A DNA stretch of 64,000 nt from a virus: positions 62,001 to 126,000 of IMG/VR virus record IMGVR_UViG_3300035703_000008; one strand, 5' to 3'. A model generated the notes under the pieces. The model ran no database searches. It saw only the letters and a list, made by a program, of their open reading frames with translations, and was not told the origin of the DNA. Of the stretch, positions 14,805 to 22,717 are shown piece by piece (the first letter of the stretch is position 1; the number at the start of each line of letters is the position of its first letter). The translations under genes and the position numbers were made by a program.

Positions 14805-15179
14805 ATGAAGATCCTGATCACCACACAATATCGTGAAAACTACGGAACCCCCACAGAGCCCTACTGGAAGTTCAAGGGCAGTGAGGATTACTTCATCCTG
14901 AACGTGGATCCGCTCAAGGTGGCACCCGGGCTCTTGGTTGACCAGGTGCGTGACCAGATCGAGTACACCGACCCCATGAGCGCGGAGTACATCGTGGATT
15001 GGAGCCTAGTCGAGGACGACTACATCACCGATTACGAGCGTGACCAGCTGGAATACGAAGGCGAGATCCGCTACCCAGCCCGAGTGCTCTACCCCGCTGC
15101 GGGCATCCAAGACCCCCGGGCCTGGATGAACATGGCCGCAGATCTCGATGCCCAACACTATGGTTACCAAGGAGCCTAG
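14805..15179 (+). CDS. Conserved phage-type hypothetical protein (124 aa)
   Basis: The product begins MKILITTQYRENYGTPTEPYWKFKGSEDYF, a style I associate with small conserved proteins of T4-like cyanophages. It is acidic, with many Tyr and Asp and no Cys, and a central VEDDYITDYERDQLEYEGEI. No catalytic motif is visible. It is second in the promoter-2 operon and lies one base before the next ATG. Confidence 0.7.
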   Translation: MKILITTQYRENYGTPTEPYWKFKGSEDYFILNVDPLKVAPGLLVDQVRDQIEYTDPMSAEYIVDWSLVEDDYITDYERDQLEYEGEIRYPARVLYPAAGIQDPRAWMNMAADLDAQHYGYQGA

Positions 15180-15180
15180 C

Positions 15181-15303
15181 ATGGATGAAATGCAACAAAG
15201 ACTGGTTGTGGCCGAGTGGATACAAGAAGCCCTGGCTGTACTGACCCGCGGTGTGATTTTTTACGCTGTGCCTTTGACTCTATACTGGACCATTGTGGAG
15301 TAA
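15181..15303 (+). CDS. Small membrane peptide (40 aa)
   Basis: ATG 15181 directly follows the previous TAG, and TAA is at 15301-15303. The N-terminal half (MDEMQQRLVVAEWIQEALAV) is an amphipathic helix. The second half (GVIFYAVPLTLYWTIV) is a hydrophobic transmembrane-like segment. It sits mid-operon, so translation by coupling is likely. Function unknown. Confidence 0.55.
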   Translation: MDEMQQRLVVAEWIQEALAVLTRGVIFYAVPLTLYWTIVE

Positions 15304-15306
15304 ACC

Positions 15307-15561
15307 ATGAGCAAACTCGAATTCGTCAAACGCCCATTGGTGAGATTTGATCCAGCCAATCAAGATCATCGTCGTTATTATGCCGAATATCTCAAAACTC
15401 GCGGCTGGGGATCGTGTCCGGTGAGATTCGTATGCCCCGACGAAGTGGGCCAGAGCCTACCAGCCATGATCCACAGCCAGTTGATGACCCACTACCTCAC
15501 CCAGGAATTCCAGGATCCGGAATTGCACCAGGCCCTTGCCCGTCCCGGGGCACTGATCTAG
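15307..15561 (+). CDS. Hypothetical protein (84 aa)
   Basis: It begins MSKLEFVKRPLVRFDPANQD and ends ARPGALI. A region HRRYYAEYLKTRGWGSCPVRFV is basic and aromatic. No family recognised. It is the last gene of the promoter-2 operon; its TAG stop touches promoter 3, so the operon ends with no dedicated terminator visible. Confidence 0.65.
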   Translation: MSKLEFVKRPLVRFDPANQDHRRYYAEYLKTRGWGSCPVRFVCPDEVGQSLPAMIHSQLMTHYLTQEFQDPELHQALARPGALI

Positions 15562-15590
15562 TTGACCAATAATTGCACCATCGCTATAAT
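15562..15590 (+). promoter_or_regulatory. Phage promoter 3 of the TTGACCAAWAATT family
   Basis: TTGACC (15562-15567), AATAATT, a 17-base spacer and TATAAT (15585-15590). It lies 35 bases before the MoxR-type ATPase start. Confidence 0.85.
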
Positions 15591-15625
15591 TGTAGGACAG
15601 TAAACACACGAGAGGACAAAGCCCT

Positions 15626-16717
15626 ATGTCAGTAGAACATCGCACCGTAACCGCGTTTGGTGCCCGCAAAGCCATCGTCAAAGCATTCAAAGTACAACGC
15701 CCAGTATTCCTTTGGGGACCTCCTGGTATTGGTAAAAGCGAAGTGGTAGCAGACATCGCTGAGAGCATGGGCGGTCTCATGATTGACCTACGCCTAGGCC
15801 AGATGGATCCCACCGACATACGAGGTATCCCTTTCTACAATCGCGACACTGGGCGCATGGAATGGGCTCCACCTGTGGATCTGCCTGATGCCGAAATGGC
15901 CAGTCAGTATCCCATCATCGTACTGTTCATGGACGAGATGAACTCGGCGCCACCTGCAGTACAGGCCGCTGCCTATCAGCTGGTGCTCAATCGCAGGATT
16001 GGCAAGTATGTGCTGCCTGACAATGTGGTGATGATTGCCGCAGGTAATCGCGAGAGCGACAAAGGTGTCACATATCGCATGCCAACTCCCTTGGCCAATC
16101 GCTTCATCCATGTGGAGATGCGAGCAGACTTTGCCGCTTGGCAGGAATGGGCAGTGAGAAATGGTGAGCACAAGGACGTGGTTGGTTACCTCAGCTTTGC
16201 CAAGCAAGATCTCTATGATTTTGATGCCCGTAGCATCAGCCGCAGTTTCGCCACGCCACGTTCTTGGCATTTTGTCAGTGAACTGCTCAAAGACGAGGAT
16301 CTCGATGATGTCACTGCCACCGATCTCATCGCCGGTACTGTAGGCGAGGGCTTGGCTGTCAAGTTCATGGCACATCGCAAAATCTCAGGCAAGTTACCAC
16401 AGCCCGAGGACATCCTGTCCGGCAAAGAGACCGGGCTTGAAGTCAAAGAAGTTTCAGCCATGTACAGTCTGGTGATCAGCCTCTGCTACGAGCTCCAGGA
16501 CGCCTTGCAAGTGAAAAAGGTCACTGACAAAGAGTTCCATGTCATGGCTGATAATTTCTTTGCCTACATGATGAAGAACTTTGAGACTGAGATCGTTGTC
16601 ATGGGTGCCAGGATCGCACTGACCACATACAATCTGCCGTTCCAGCCCACCAAGCTCAAGAACTTTGACGAGTTCCATCAGCGTTACGGCAAGTACATCC
16701 TCCAGGCCAATAACTAA
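15626..16717 (+). CDS. MoxR-type AAA+ ATPase
   Basis: Walker A GPPGIGKS is at residues 31-38 and Walker B LFMDE at 100-104. A sensor-like MIAAGNRESDKG follows and then MPTPLANRF with the arginine-finger region. These are features of MoxR/RavA AAA+ chaperones. The family works with von Willebrand A-domain proteins to remodel or mature targets. The likely partner is the VWA metallopeptidase at 18338. The pair is frequent in large T4-like phages. The leader GAGGACAAAGCCCT before the ATG resembles the leader of the gene at 16760. Length (363) is usual for the family. Confidence 0.88.
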   Translation: MSVEHRTVTAFGARKAIVKAFKVQRPVFLWGPPGIGKSEVVADIAESMGGLMIDLRLGQMDPTDIRGIPFYNRDTGRMEWAPPVDLPDAEMASQYPIIVLFMDEMNSAPPAVQAAAYQLVLNRRIGKYVLPDNVVMIAAGNRESDKGVTYRMPTPLANRFIHVEMRADFAAWQEWAVRNGEHKDVVGYLSFAKQDLYDFDARSISRSFATPRSWHFVSELLKDEDLDDVTATDLIAGTVGEGLAVKFMAHRKISGKLPQPEDILSGKETGLEVKEVSAMYSLVISLCYELQDALQVKKVTDKEFHVMADNFFAYMMKNFETEIVVMGARIALTTYNLPFQPTKLKNFDEFHQRYGKYILQANN

Positions 16718-16724
16718 GGCTCCC

Positions 16725-16776
16725 GGGGCGGGGTCTACTCTCACAGAGGACATAGGGCTATGTCAGATCCCGCCCC
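16725..16776 (+). promoter_or_regulatory. Nested hairpins enclosing the start of the 79-aa gene
   Basis: GGGGCGGGGTC (16725-16735) pairs over 11 bases with GATCCCGCCCC (16766-16776), with one G-U. This places the Shine-Dalgarno and ATG (16760) in the loop. Inside the loop GACATAG (16749-16755) pairs with CTATGTC (16758-16764), so the ATG itself is base-paired. The structure could hold back translation until melted or bound. Confidence 0.5.
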
Positions 16777-16999
16777 ATCCACCCACTCGGTAAGGTACGA
16801 GTTCGTACCTTACAGTCACGAACAAGTCCGCAATCTCCTACACGAAGTAGCCCTGGATTTTGGCCCGCCAGGCGAGCGTCGGAGATGGCAGTTCGTTACC
16901 GCCGATACCCCCGATACCCAAAGCAATCTTTGGGTTGTGGACTTCCATTTTCGTGATATTCACGATGCTATGATGTTTGCCCTTAAATATCAGCGATGA
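16760..16999 (+). CDS. Hypothetical protein (79 aa)
   Basis: It starts at ATG 16760 after AGAGGA and begins MSDPAPSTHSVRYEFVPYSH. Its end WVVDFHFRDIHDAMMFALKYQR has a strand-helix look typical of a small ferredoxin-like fold. No family recognised. Its stop overlaps the next ATG (ATGA). Its translation start lies in a strong predicted hairpin, suggesting post-transcriptional control. Confidence 0.65.
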   Translation: MSDPAPSTHSVRYEFVPYSHEQVRNLLHEVALDFGPPGERRRWQFVTADTPDTQSNLWVVDFHFRDIHDAMMFALKYQR

Positions 17000-17922
17000 A
17001 ACGATTATTTACTTTTGGATGTAGCTTCACCAGCTATCATTGGCCGACTTGGGCCGACATATTAGGCATTTCCTACGACGTTCACGAAAATTGGGGTCGC
17101 CCTGGCGGTGGAAATCATTTTATACTTTATAGTCTCGTTGAATGTATACAACGTCGTTCCATACAAAAAACCGACGATGTAATGATCATGTGGAGCACAT
17201 TGGCTAGAGAAGATCGATATCTTAATGGTCGATGGAAATTAGAGGGTAGTATTTACAACAGTTCAATGAGCCAAGAGTATATCAAAAAATACACAGACTC
17301 TGATGGGTATTTCCTCATTAATATGTCGGTGATACACGCAGCTCGTCTCATTTTGGACTCAATTGGATGTAAATATCGTTTTATGAGTATAGTGCCGTTC
17401 GATCGGGTGCTCGACGACAGTTACCAGAACAACCATTCTGACGTTTCTGCCGATTTACACCAACGTGTACAACTCCTATATGGTCATACCATGCAACTGA
17501 TTGAGCCCAGTGTCTACGAAGTGATATTTAACAGCAACTGGCATAATCGAGACCATAATGTGGTCAAATCTGTGAGAGATCGCAAAGAAAAGAGCATAGA
17601 CCAATTCCGAAAAAAATACCAGGAATGTTCCGGTCCAGATTGGCCTAGATTTGAAAACTATTTTGACGACAAATTTGCAGGTGTTGATACAAAAATATTG
17701 TCTGAAATCGATGAACATTTTGGATTCTTGGTCTGGAAACAAGGAATCAAGCTCAGAAAAAGAGATCGGCATCCTACGCCGCTCGAACATCTAGAATACA
17801 TTGAATATCTCGGTGGATTCAACATCAGTGACCAACAGCGACAGTTTGCCAAACACTGGGAAAATTGTGTTCTCAATGAGAGTGATTTAAAATTTGAAAG
17901 ATCCGTTGTAGAAAGATTTTAA
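16996..17922 (+). CDS. SGNH-like protein with GCS block I
   Basis: The N-terminus MKRLFTFGCSFTSYHWPTWA has the block-I layout of phage SGNH-like proteins, but with Cys in place of Asp in GDS (GCS). NWGRPGGGNHF follows (block II-like Gly/Asn), then VMIMWSTLAREDRY (block III-like). The late part holds the longer C-terminal extension and HPTPLEHLEYIEYLGG. Similar layouts occur at 20925 (SGCSYT) and, with GDS, at 12592, 13441 and 33336. Acyl-ester hydrolysis or transfer is the family role; activity with the substitution is unclear. The gene is more AT-rich than its neighbours, hinting at a separate origin. Confidence 0.55.
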   Translation: MKRLFTFGCSFTSYHWPTWADILGISYDVHENWGRPGGGNHFILYSLVECIQRRSIQKTDDVMIMWSTLAREDRYLNGRWKLEGSIYNSSMSQEYIKKYTDSDGYFLINMSVIHAARLILDSIGCKYRFMSIVPFDRVLDDSYQNNHSDVSADLHQRVQLLYGHTMQLIEPSVYEVIFNSNWHNRDHNVVKSVRDRKEKSIDQFRKKYQECSGPDWPRFENYFDDKFAGVDTKILSEIDEHFGFLVWKQGIKLRKRDRHPTPLEHLEYIEYLGGFNISDQQRQFAKHWENCVLNESDLKFERSVVERF

Positions 17923-17923
17923 G

Positions 17924-18298
17924 ATGAGGTATCAAATAGTCAAATTGGATAAACGATTTGCGCATCACAACCAATTTGGTTACTGTATCAAGTTTTCTAA
18001 CCGCATGGCTGTGGATCACGGTCCACTGCAATTCAATGATGCGCTGAAATGGTTCATGATGACTTATGGCTGGAGTGCCGAGATTCGCGAGTATGCCAAG
18101 ATGCGTGCCTGGACCAAATCCAGCACAACTTGGATGGGCAACTACAGCCGCAACACAGCCTTGGGCATACTGGAAGAAATGCCAGATCATTGCAATCCAC
18201 ACTGGTCATGGACCAACGGCTACGATGACCTCCGCATCTATGTGGCATCAGACCGAGAACTGGCTTTTTTCCAGCTAGCTCGCCCCGTTGACCAATAA
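17924..18298 (+). CDS. Conserved phage-type hypothetical protein (124 aa)
   Basis: It begins MRYQIVKLDKRFAHHNQFGYCIKF and is rich in aromatic residues and His. GPLQFNDALKWFMMTYGWSA resembles small conserved proteins of T4-like marine phages. No catalytic motif is seen. The C-terminal coding region overlaps the -35 of promoter 4 (18288), so the next transcription unit starts within this gene. Confidence 0.6.
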   Translation: MRYQIVKLDKRFAHHNQFGYCIKFSNRMAVDHGPLQFNDALKWFMMTYGWSAEIREYAKMRAWTKSSTTWMGNYSRNTALGILEEMPDHCNPHWSWTNGYDDLRIYVASDRELAFFQLARPVDQ

Positions 18299-18316
18299 TT
18301 CACGATCACATATAAT
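18288..18316 (+). promoter_or_regulatory. Phage promoter 4 of the TTGACCAAWAATT family
   Basis: TTGACC (18288-18293), AATAATT, a 17-base spacer and TATAAT (18311-18316). It precedes the VWA metallopeptidase gene by about 20 bases, with AAAGGAG in between. Confidence 0.85.
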
Positions 18317-18337
18317 AATAGAATAAAGGAGCGATCT

Positions 18338-19627
18338 ATGACCACTGCCGCTAGTACACAGAACAAAGACGAAGCCAAAAAATTTGCCAATCTCATAGGT
18401 CCCATGGACCCGAAACTGGACCGTGAGGTGCGTGAGCTTTTGGTCACTGCACGTGTGGGCATGTTATTAAGGGCCAGCTTCTTTGGCAATCTGGCCACTC
18501 GCCTGCGCCTAGTCAATGCCGATGAGTGGTGTGCCACTGCAGCCACCGATGGCAGGAATTTCTACTATAACAGTCGCTTCATCAAGATGTTGCGTCCCAA
18601 AGAGATCGAGTTCTTGTTTGGACACGAGGTCTTGCATTGCGTTTATGACCACTTTGGTCGCAGGGGTGAACGGGATCCACAGCTCTGGAACATCGCCAAT
18701 GACTATTGTGTGAACTCTGATCTTAAAAAACATCGCGTAGGTGAGTTCATCACATCAGTACCTTGTCTCTATGATGCCAAATACGATGGTATGAGCAGTG
18801 AACAGGTCTACGACCATCTCTACGAGAATGCCGAAAAGATTGACATCAATGATCTTATTGATCGCATGATTGATGACCATCTGGATCAGGAAGATGAGGA
18901 CAATGATAGTGGTACCAGTTCCAGCGACGGCAAAAAAGAAGGAGCCAGTCGTCCCAAACCCATGAGCGCCGAAGAGCGTGCTCAACTCAGGGACGAGATC
19001 AAAGAAGCCGTGCTCAGTGCCGCACAGACCTGCGATGCTGGAAATCTGCCAGCGGGTGTGAAACGCATGATCCAGGATCTCACTGATCCCAAAATGGACT
19101 GGCGCGAGCTCCTGCGCATGCAACTGGAGAGCACCATCAAGAGCGATTTCACTTGGCAACGGCCCAGCCGCAAGAGCTGGCACATGGAAGCCGTGATGCC
19201 GGGCATGCGAAACAATGACATGATTGATATCGCTGTGGCCATTGACATGTCGGGATCAATTTCAGATGTACAAGGGCGTGACTTCCTCAGCGAAGTACAA
19301 GGCATCATGTCCCAGTTTGAAAGCTATCGCATCCATGTGTTTTGCTTTGACACCGAAGTCTACAACCCACAAAAGTTTGACTCCGACAATCTCGATGACA
19401 TCGCTGACTATGAACTCAAGGGCGGCGGCGGTACTGACTTTGACGCTATCTTCAACTACCTCAAGCAAGAAGAGATTGAGCCTCGACGCTTGGTGGTATT
19501 CACAGACGGCTATCCATTTGGTTCATGGGGAGATGCCAACTACTGCGACACTGTATGGGTCATACACGGCAACCCCAATCCTGATCCTCCCTTTGGTGTA
19601 TGGGTTGAATATCAGGAAAAAGCCTGA
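18338..19627 (+). CDS. VWA-domain protein with HExxH metallopeptidase-like domain (DUF2201-type)
   Basis: The first half contains GHEVLHCVYDHFGRRG, with HEVLH at residues 96-100 as a zinc-peptidase motif. A flexible acidic linker at about 180-205 follows. The C-terminal half is a von Willebrand A domain with the metal-ion site DMSGS (303-307), then a Gly-rich GGGGTDF and FTDGYP. This matches the DUF2201 putative metallopeptidase/VWA family. It is the expected partner of the MoxR ATPase at 15626, and both are driven by the same promoter type. Its cellular target is unknown. Confidence 0.82.
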   Translation: MTTAASTQNKDEAKKFANLIGPMDPKLDREVRELLVTARVGMLLRASFFGNLATRLRLVNADEWCATAATDGRNFYYNSRFIKMLRPKEIEFLFGHEVLHCVYDHFGRRGERDPQLWNIANDYCVNSDLKKHRVGEFITSVPCLYDAKYDGMSSEQVYDHLYENAEKIDINDLIDRMIDDHLDQEDEDNDSGTSSSDGKKEGASRPKPMSAEERAQLRDEIKEAVLSAAQTCDAGNLPAGVKRMIQDLTDPKMDWRELLRMQLESTIKSDFTWQRPSRKSWHMEAVMPGMRNNDMIDIAVAIDMSGSISDVQGRDFLSEVQGIMSQFESYRIHVFCFDTEVYNPQKFDSDNLDDIADYELKGGGGTDFDAIFNYLKQEEIEPRRLVVFTDGYPFGSWGDANYCDTVWVIHGNPNPDPPFGVWVEYQEKA

Positions 19628-19652
19628 TCAATTTTGCCAGAATCATCAAAAA

Positions 19653-19679
19653 CCCCCGATGATTTCCTGACATCGGGGG
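19653..19679. terminator. Strong GC hairpin after the VWA gene
   Basis: CCCCCGATG (19653-19661) and CATCGGGGG (19671-19679) form a perfect 9-base stem with a 9-base loop. The A-run lies on the left side, so a T-run follows only when it is read on the minus strand. On the plus strand it may act as a weak terminator or RNA end-protector. Confidence 0.5.
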
Positions 19680-19704
19680 CGACCATGCATTAAATATCAA
19701 CACT

Positions 19705-19896
19705 ATGAATCTTACCATAACAGACCTGGCTGTGCTCAAAGACATCATTGATGTGGCCAGCTCCAGGGGCGCTTTCCGTGCCTCGGAAATGAAGGCTGTG
19801 GGCGAAGCCTATGAAAAACTCACCCAGTTCCTGGACTCGGTAATCCGACAAGCCGAGCAGGATGCGCAGGAAAACAAAGGAGAATCAAATGATTAA
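19705..19896 (+). CDS. Small conserved phage-type hypothetical protein (63 aa)
   Basis: It begins MNLTITDLAVLKDIIDVASS and contains RGAFRASEMKAVGEAYEKL, then a helical tail ending ENKGESND. The pattern of two helices resembles short conserved proteins of T4-like cyanophages. Its stop region carries AAAGGAG, the ribosome site of the next gene, and the two overlap by 8 bases. Function unknown. Confidence 0.7.
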   Translation: MNLTITDLAVLKDIIDVASSRGAFRASEMKAVGEAYEKLTQFLDSVIRQAEQDAQENKGESND

Positions 19897-20587
19897 ACAC
19901 ATCGGCAAACACGGCGATCGCAAGGTGGCCATCGTATTCCGGGAAGTGCCCGGCGAAGAACACATGGCCTTGGTGGTCTACCCCGACATCCTCCCCGTGG
20001 CCATGCATGATTCCATCATGAAAGTGATCGAATCTCCAGTGGGTCAGACCGCTGAAAATCTCGGCGATGCCTTGTTCCGCAGCCTCTTGCCTGATGGTCG
20101 TCCCATGCTGCAGACCTTGCACGTGGAAGGCATGATCAAGAAGGTTCAGGCCAAGCAGGTAGTGGTCACTCCCAACGCCACTAGCCATGTGAACCTCGAC
20201 GAAATGAATGCCATCATCCGCAAGATGAAGATGGGCGAAGACGCCATCCGTGAAATGGCCGAGCTGGACAACAATCGTGGCATGACCGGTAAAGTGCGTC
20301 CCAGAGACGAGTACGGTCGTGAGATCGGTGCTCCCATCGATCAAGTCCGTGCTGGCAGTGCCGCAGTGGCTGGCAGTGATGCTGCCTTGGCTCTCGATGA
20401 TGCTGCCTTGGCACAAAACTTCCAGGCACAGGCTCAACGCATGGCTGCTGAAGCTAGATCATTGCTGGCCGAAAGCGAGCGCCTCATGAAAGAAGCTGCG
20501 GCCATGATGGGCACTACCACAGAAGCTGCCGCTCCAGCTCGCAAAACAGGTCGAACCAAACGTGTCAAGACCGCCGATGCAGCTTGA
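19889..20587 (+). CDS. Conserved phage-type hypothetical protein with coiled Ala-rich C-terminus
   Basis: I choose ATG 19889, preceded by AAAGGAGAATCAA, over an upstream start at 19862. The 232 residues begin MIKHIGKHGDRKVAIVFREV. They contain a beta-rich N-terminal domain (MALVVYPDILPVAMHDSIMK) and a long Ala/Glu helix near 170-215 (AQAQRMAAEARSLLAESERL). The C-terminus is Lys/Arg-rich (GRTKRVKTADAA). This is a recurrent layout in T4-like cyanophage and pelagiphage genomes, with no known role that I can name. It overlaps the next gene. Confidence 0.65.
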   Translation: MIKHIGKHGDRKVAIVFREVPGEEHMALVVYPDILPVAMHDSIMKVIESPVGQTAENLGDALFRSLLPDGRPMLQTLHVEGMIKKVQAKQVVVTPNATSHVNLDEMNAIIRKMKMGEDAIREMAELDNNRGMTGKVRPRDEYGREIGAPIDQVRAGSAAVAGSDAALALDDAALAQNFQAQAQRMAAEARSLLAESERLMKEAAAMMGTTTEAAAPARKTGRTKRVKTADAA

Positions 20588-20879
20588 TCACGATTTTTTG
20601 AAAAAGTGGGAAGATATCGTCAACGATGTGGAAAAAGATCATGTCCCCATCGAGTGCGTGAAAAAGGTGGTTTTCCGTCATCGTGACCGACGTCGGAAGA
20701 CCATCAACTTCCAGGCCTTGAAAAAACAGAACCTCAATCTCGACGAGATCACTTCGGCCGTGGAGAGATACATACAGGACAATGATGACTCTATCTCTAG
20801 CATGGAGTTTGTACTAGACATCGAGGCAGTGGCCGAGATACTGCAACCCGAAACCGATAAGATACTCAAAGACATTTGA
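20577..20879 (+). CDS. Conserved phage-type hypothetical protein (100 aa)
   Basis: It starts at ATG 20577 (an upstream in-frame Met at 20562 is less likely). It begins MQLDHDFLKKWEDIVNDVEK and contains VPIECVKKVVFRHRDRRRKT. It ends VLDIEAVAEILQPETDKILK. Mixed helices with a basic patch suggest nucleic-acid or protein binding. It overlaps the preceding gene by 11 bases. I do not recognise a named family. Confidence 0.6.
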   Translation: MQLDHDFLKKWEDIVNDVEKDHVPIECVKKVVFRHRDRRRKTINFQALKKQNLNLDEITSAVERYIQDNDDSISSMEFVLDIEAVAEILQPETDKILKDI

Positions 20880-20924
20880 TAAAATATTAAATCATCTCAA
20901 AGACATTGCTGTGTCATAGACGCT

Positions 20925-21785
20925 ATGATTAGAAAAAATATAGTAGTATCAGGATGTAGTTACACTGAAAATTCCATTTGGCCAAGACTAATTTGGCCGG
21001 ATTCTAGGATCATAAATCTAGCCCGCAGTGGTGCTGGAAACAACTACATTGCCGATTCGATCATGTATAGACGGGATCCGGCACATTCTCATATTTTTGC
21101 AGTGGATCCACAAAATCCTCCCGATTTTGTATATGTGGTCTTCAGCGGCATTAACCGCAGCGATCTTGCTGTGCCCAATTGCGAGGATACACAAGATTTT
21201 GCAATACAACATCAATTTTTCTTTTCCATCGATGATACTATCTACTTGTTTTCTGGTGGGCATCGAGGAAAATATAATCCATCATTAATAAAAAATTACA
21301 ACAATATCAAAGACCCATCTTGGCCGGAGATCTCGGGATTTCCTGACTGGGTAAAATTGCCATTGAATATTAGGACAGAATGTCTAGAAAAAAATATTTT
21401 TTCATGTGATGTCTGGACTTTGACTCAACAAATCCAAGGCGCATGGAACATACGATATTGGCCCAACGATACATTTTTACAGACCGAAACTTATAAAGCC
21501 GTGATCAGATGCCTGGACTTTCTGACATTGCACAAGATAAAGTATGCTTTCAGTTTTTTCTATGACGTTTTCAATCCCGAATACGAAACCATGAATTCCT
21601 ACGGCTGCCTGAGTCGAGATCATCCGTTATACCACAGGATTGATTGGTCAAAAATGATCAAACCTTTTCCGTTTGATCTAGCTTTGCGCCACGATCATAT
21701 ACTCCAGGATGGCTGTCATCAGAGCCAAGATGGAGAACGACTCTACGCCCAACATATCCAGGATCAATTAAGATCCATGCTCTAG
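20925..21785 (+). CDS. SGNH-like protein with GCS block I
   Basis: MIRKNIVVSGCSYTENSIWP is a block-I region with GCS. INLARSGAGNNYIADSI is block II, and VYVVFSGINRSDLA block III. A late DGCHQSQDGERLYAQH could supply the Asp/His pair. The ordering fits phage SGNH-like proteins, as at 16996. Activity on acyl esters is a family expectation only. The gene is AT-richer than its surroundings. It is followed by AGGAGG and thyX, suggesting shared transcription. Confidence 0.55.
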   Translation: MIRKNIVVSGCSYTENSIWPRLIWPDSRIINLARSGAGNNYIADSIMYRRDPAHSHIFAVDPQNPPDFVYVVFSGINRSDLAVPNCEDTQDFAIQHQFFFSIDDTIYLFSGGHRGKYNPSLIKNYNNIKDPSWPEISGFPDWVKLPLNIRTECLEKNIFSCDVWTLTQQIQGAWNIRYWPNDTFLQTETYKAVIRCLDFLTLHKIKYAFSFFYDVFNPEYETMNSYGCLSRDHPLYHRIDWSKMIKPFPFDLALRHDHILQDGCHQSQDGERLYAQHIQDQLRSML

Positions 21786-21793
21786 GAGGTCAA

Positions 21794-22465
21794 ATGAAAG
21801 TACAACTGGTTTCGTATTCACAACCCACTGCGGAGTTCCAGAACCAAGGCATCACAGATGCACAAGAATTAGTGGCTTTTTGTGCCAGGGTCAGCAACCC
21901 CAGCAATCAATACAACGTGGAAACGTCAGAAAAACTCATCAGATATCTTGTCAAGCATCAACACTGGAGTCCACTTGAAATGGTTTCTGTGTGCCTGGAA
22001 ATCGAGACCACCCGAGACATCGCCCGGCAGATGCTGAGACATCGCAGCTTCTCGTTCCAGGAGTTCAGCCAACGCTATGCTGACCCCACACAAGATCTCG
22101 CATTTGAGATACGCGATGCTCGACTGCAAGATCCCCAAAATCGCCAGAATTCTGTGAGCTTGGATTTTTCCAATCCCGACGATCGCGAACTGGCACATCT
22201 CTGGGCAGAAAAACAACGCGAAGTGATCGGCGCAGCCCGTTCTGTATATACCTGGGCCATAACGAATGGCATCGCTCGAGAACAAGCTCGCGCAGTGTTG
22301 CCCGAAGGCAATACCGTGAGCCGTCTTTACATGAATGGCACACTGAGATCCTGGATTCACTACATCGAGCTGAGATCGGCCAATGGTACACAGCTTGAAC
22401 ACCAAGATGTGGCCCGTGCCTGTGCCCAAGTCATCACCCAGGTGTTTCCCATGACAGGTGAATAG
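21794..22465 (+). CDS. thyX: Flavin-dependent thymidylate synthase
   Basis: The ThyX signature RHRSFSFQEFSQRY at residues 82-95 matches the RHRxxSxxxxSxR(Y) motif that binds dUMP and FAD. The 223 residues are a normal length, and VLPEGNTVSRLYMNGTLRSW near the end fits the family C-terminal block. The enzyme makes dTMP from dUMP using methylenetetrahydrofolate, FAD and NADPH. It starts after TAGGAGGTCAA, a strong ribosome site. ThyX is common in large marine phages for nucleotide supply. NADPH-dependent flavin chemistry is also done by the Fpr-like protein at 462. Confidence 0.95.
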   Translation: MKVQLVSYSQPTAEFQNQGITDAQELVAFCARVSNPSNQYNVETSEKLIRYLVKHQHWSPLEMVSVCLEIETTRDIARQMLRHRSFSFQEFSQRYADPTQDLAFEIRDARLQDPQNRQNSVSLDFSNPDDRELAHLWAEKQREVIGAARSVYTWAITNGIAREQARAVLPEGNTVSRLYMNGTLRSWIHYIELRSANGTQLEHQDVARACAQVITQVFPMTGE

Positions 22466-22717
22466 TTGATCAAGATACAGTTCCATTCGTTTGGCATGGG
22501 CGATGTCGAGGACCCGGAGCTCTATGCTGCCCATCCCATACGGGAATGGCAGAACACCGAACATGGTCAATGGGTCATGGAACACGGTCGTGACCTCACG
22601 TTCCACACGCAGGTAGACCACAACTCCATGGGCTACCGCGTTTTCATCACAGGATATCTACAAGAAGACATCCATGCCACAGAATATTTCCTAAGATGGC
22701 CCAAGGTAAAATACTAG
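22466..22717 (+). CDS. Conserved phage-type hypothetical protein (83 aa)
   Basis: The TTG at 22466 directly follows the thyX stop and gives MIKIQFHSFGMGDVEDPEL. Conserved-looking text continues as WVMEHGRDLTFHTQVDHN and ends LRWPKVKY. Similar small proteins follow thyX or related genes in T4-like marine phages. The TTG start is used because the strand IKIQFHSF would otherwise be lost; the next Met is at residue 11. It overlaps the epimerase by 22 bases. Confidence 0.6.
   Translation: MIKIQFHSFGMGDVEDPELYAAHPIREWQNTEHGQWVMEHGRDLTFHTQVDHNSMGYRVFITGYLQEDIHATEYFLRWPKVKY

Noticed and set aside
450-19696. TTAAATA elements upstream of several genes (450, 1885, 7008, 16983, 19690) as late promoters
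   Set aside because: A 7-base motif of this kind is expected several times by chance in 64 kb, and one copy is too close to its ATG. Only the full TATAAATA at 51832 was kept.
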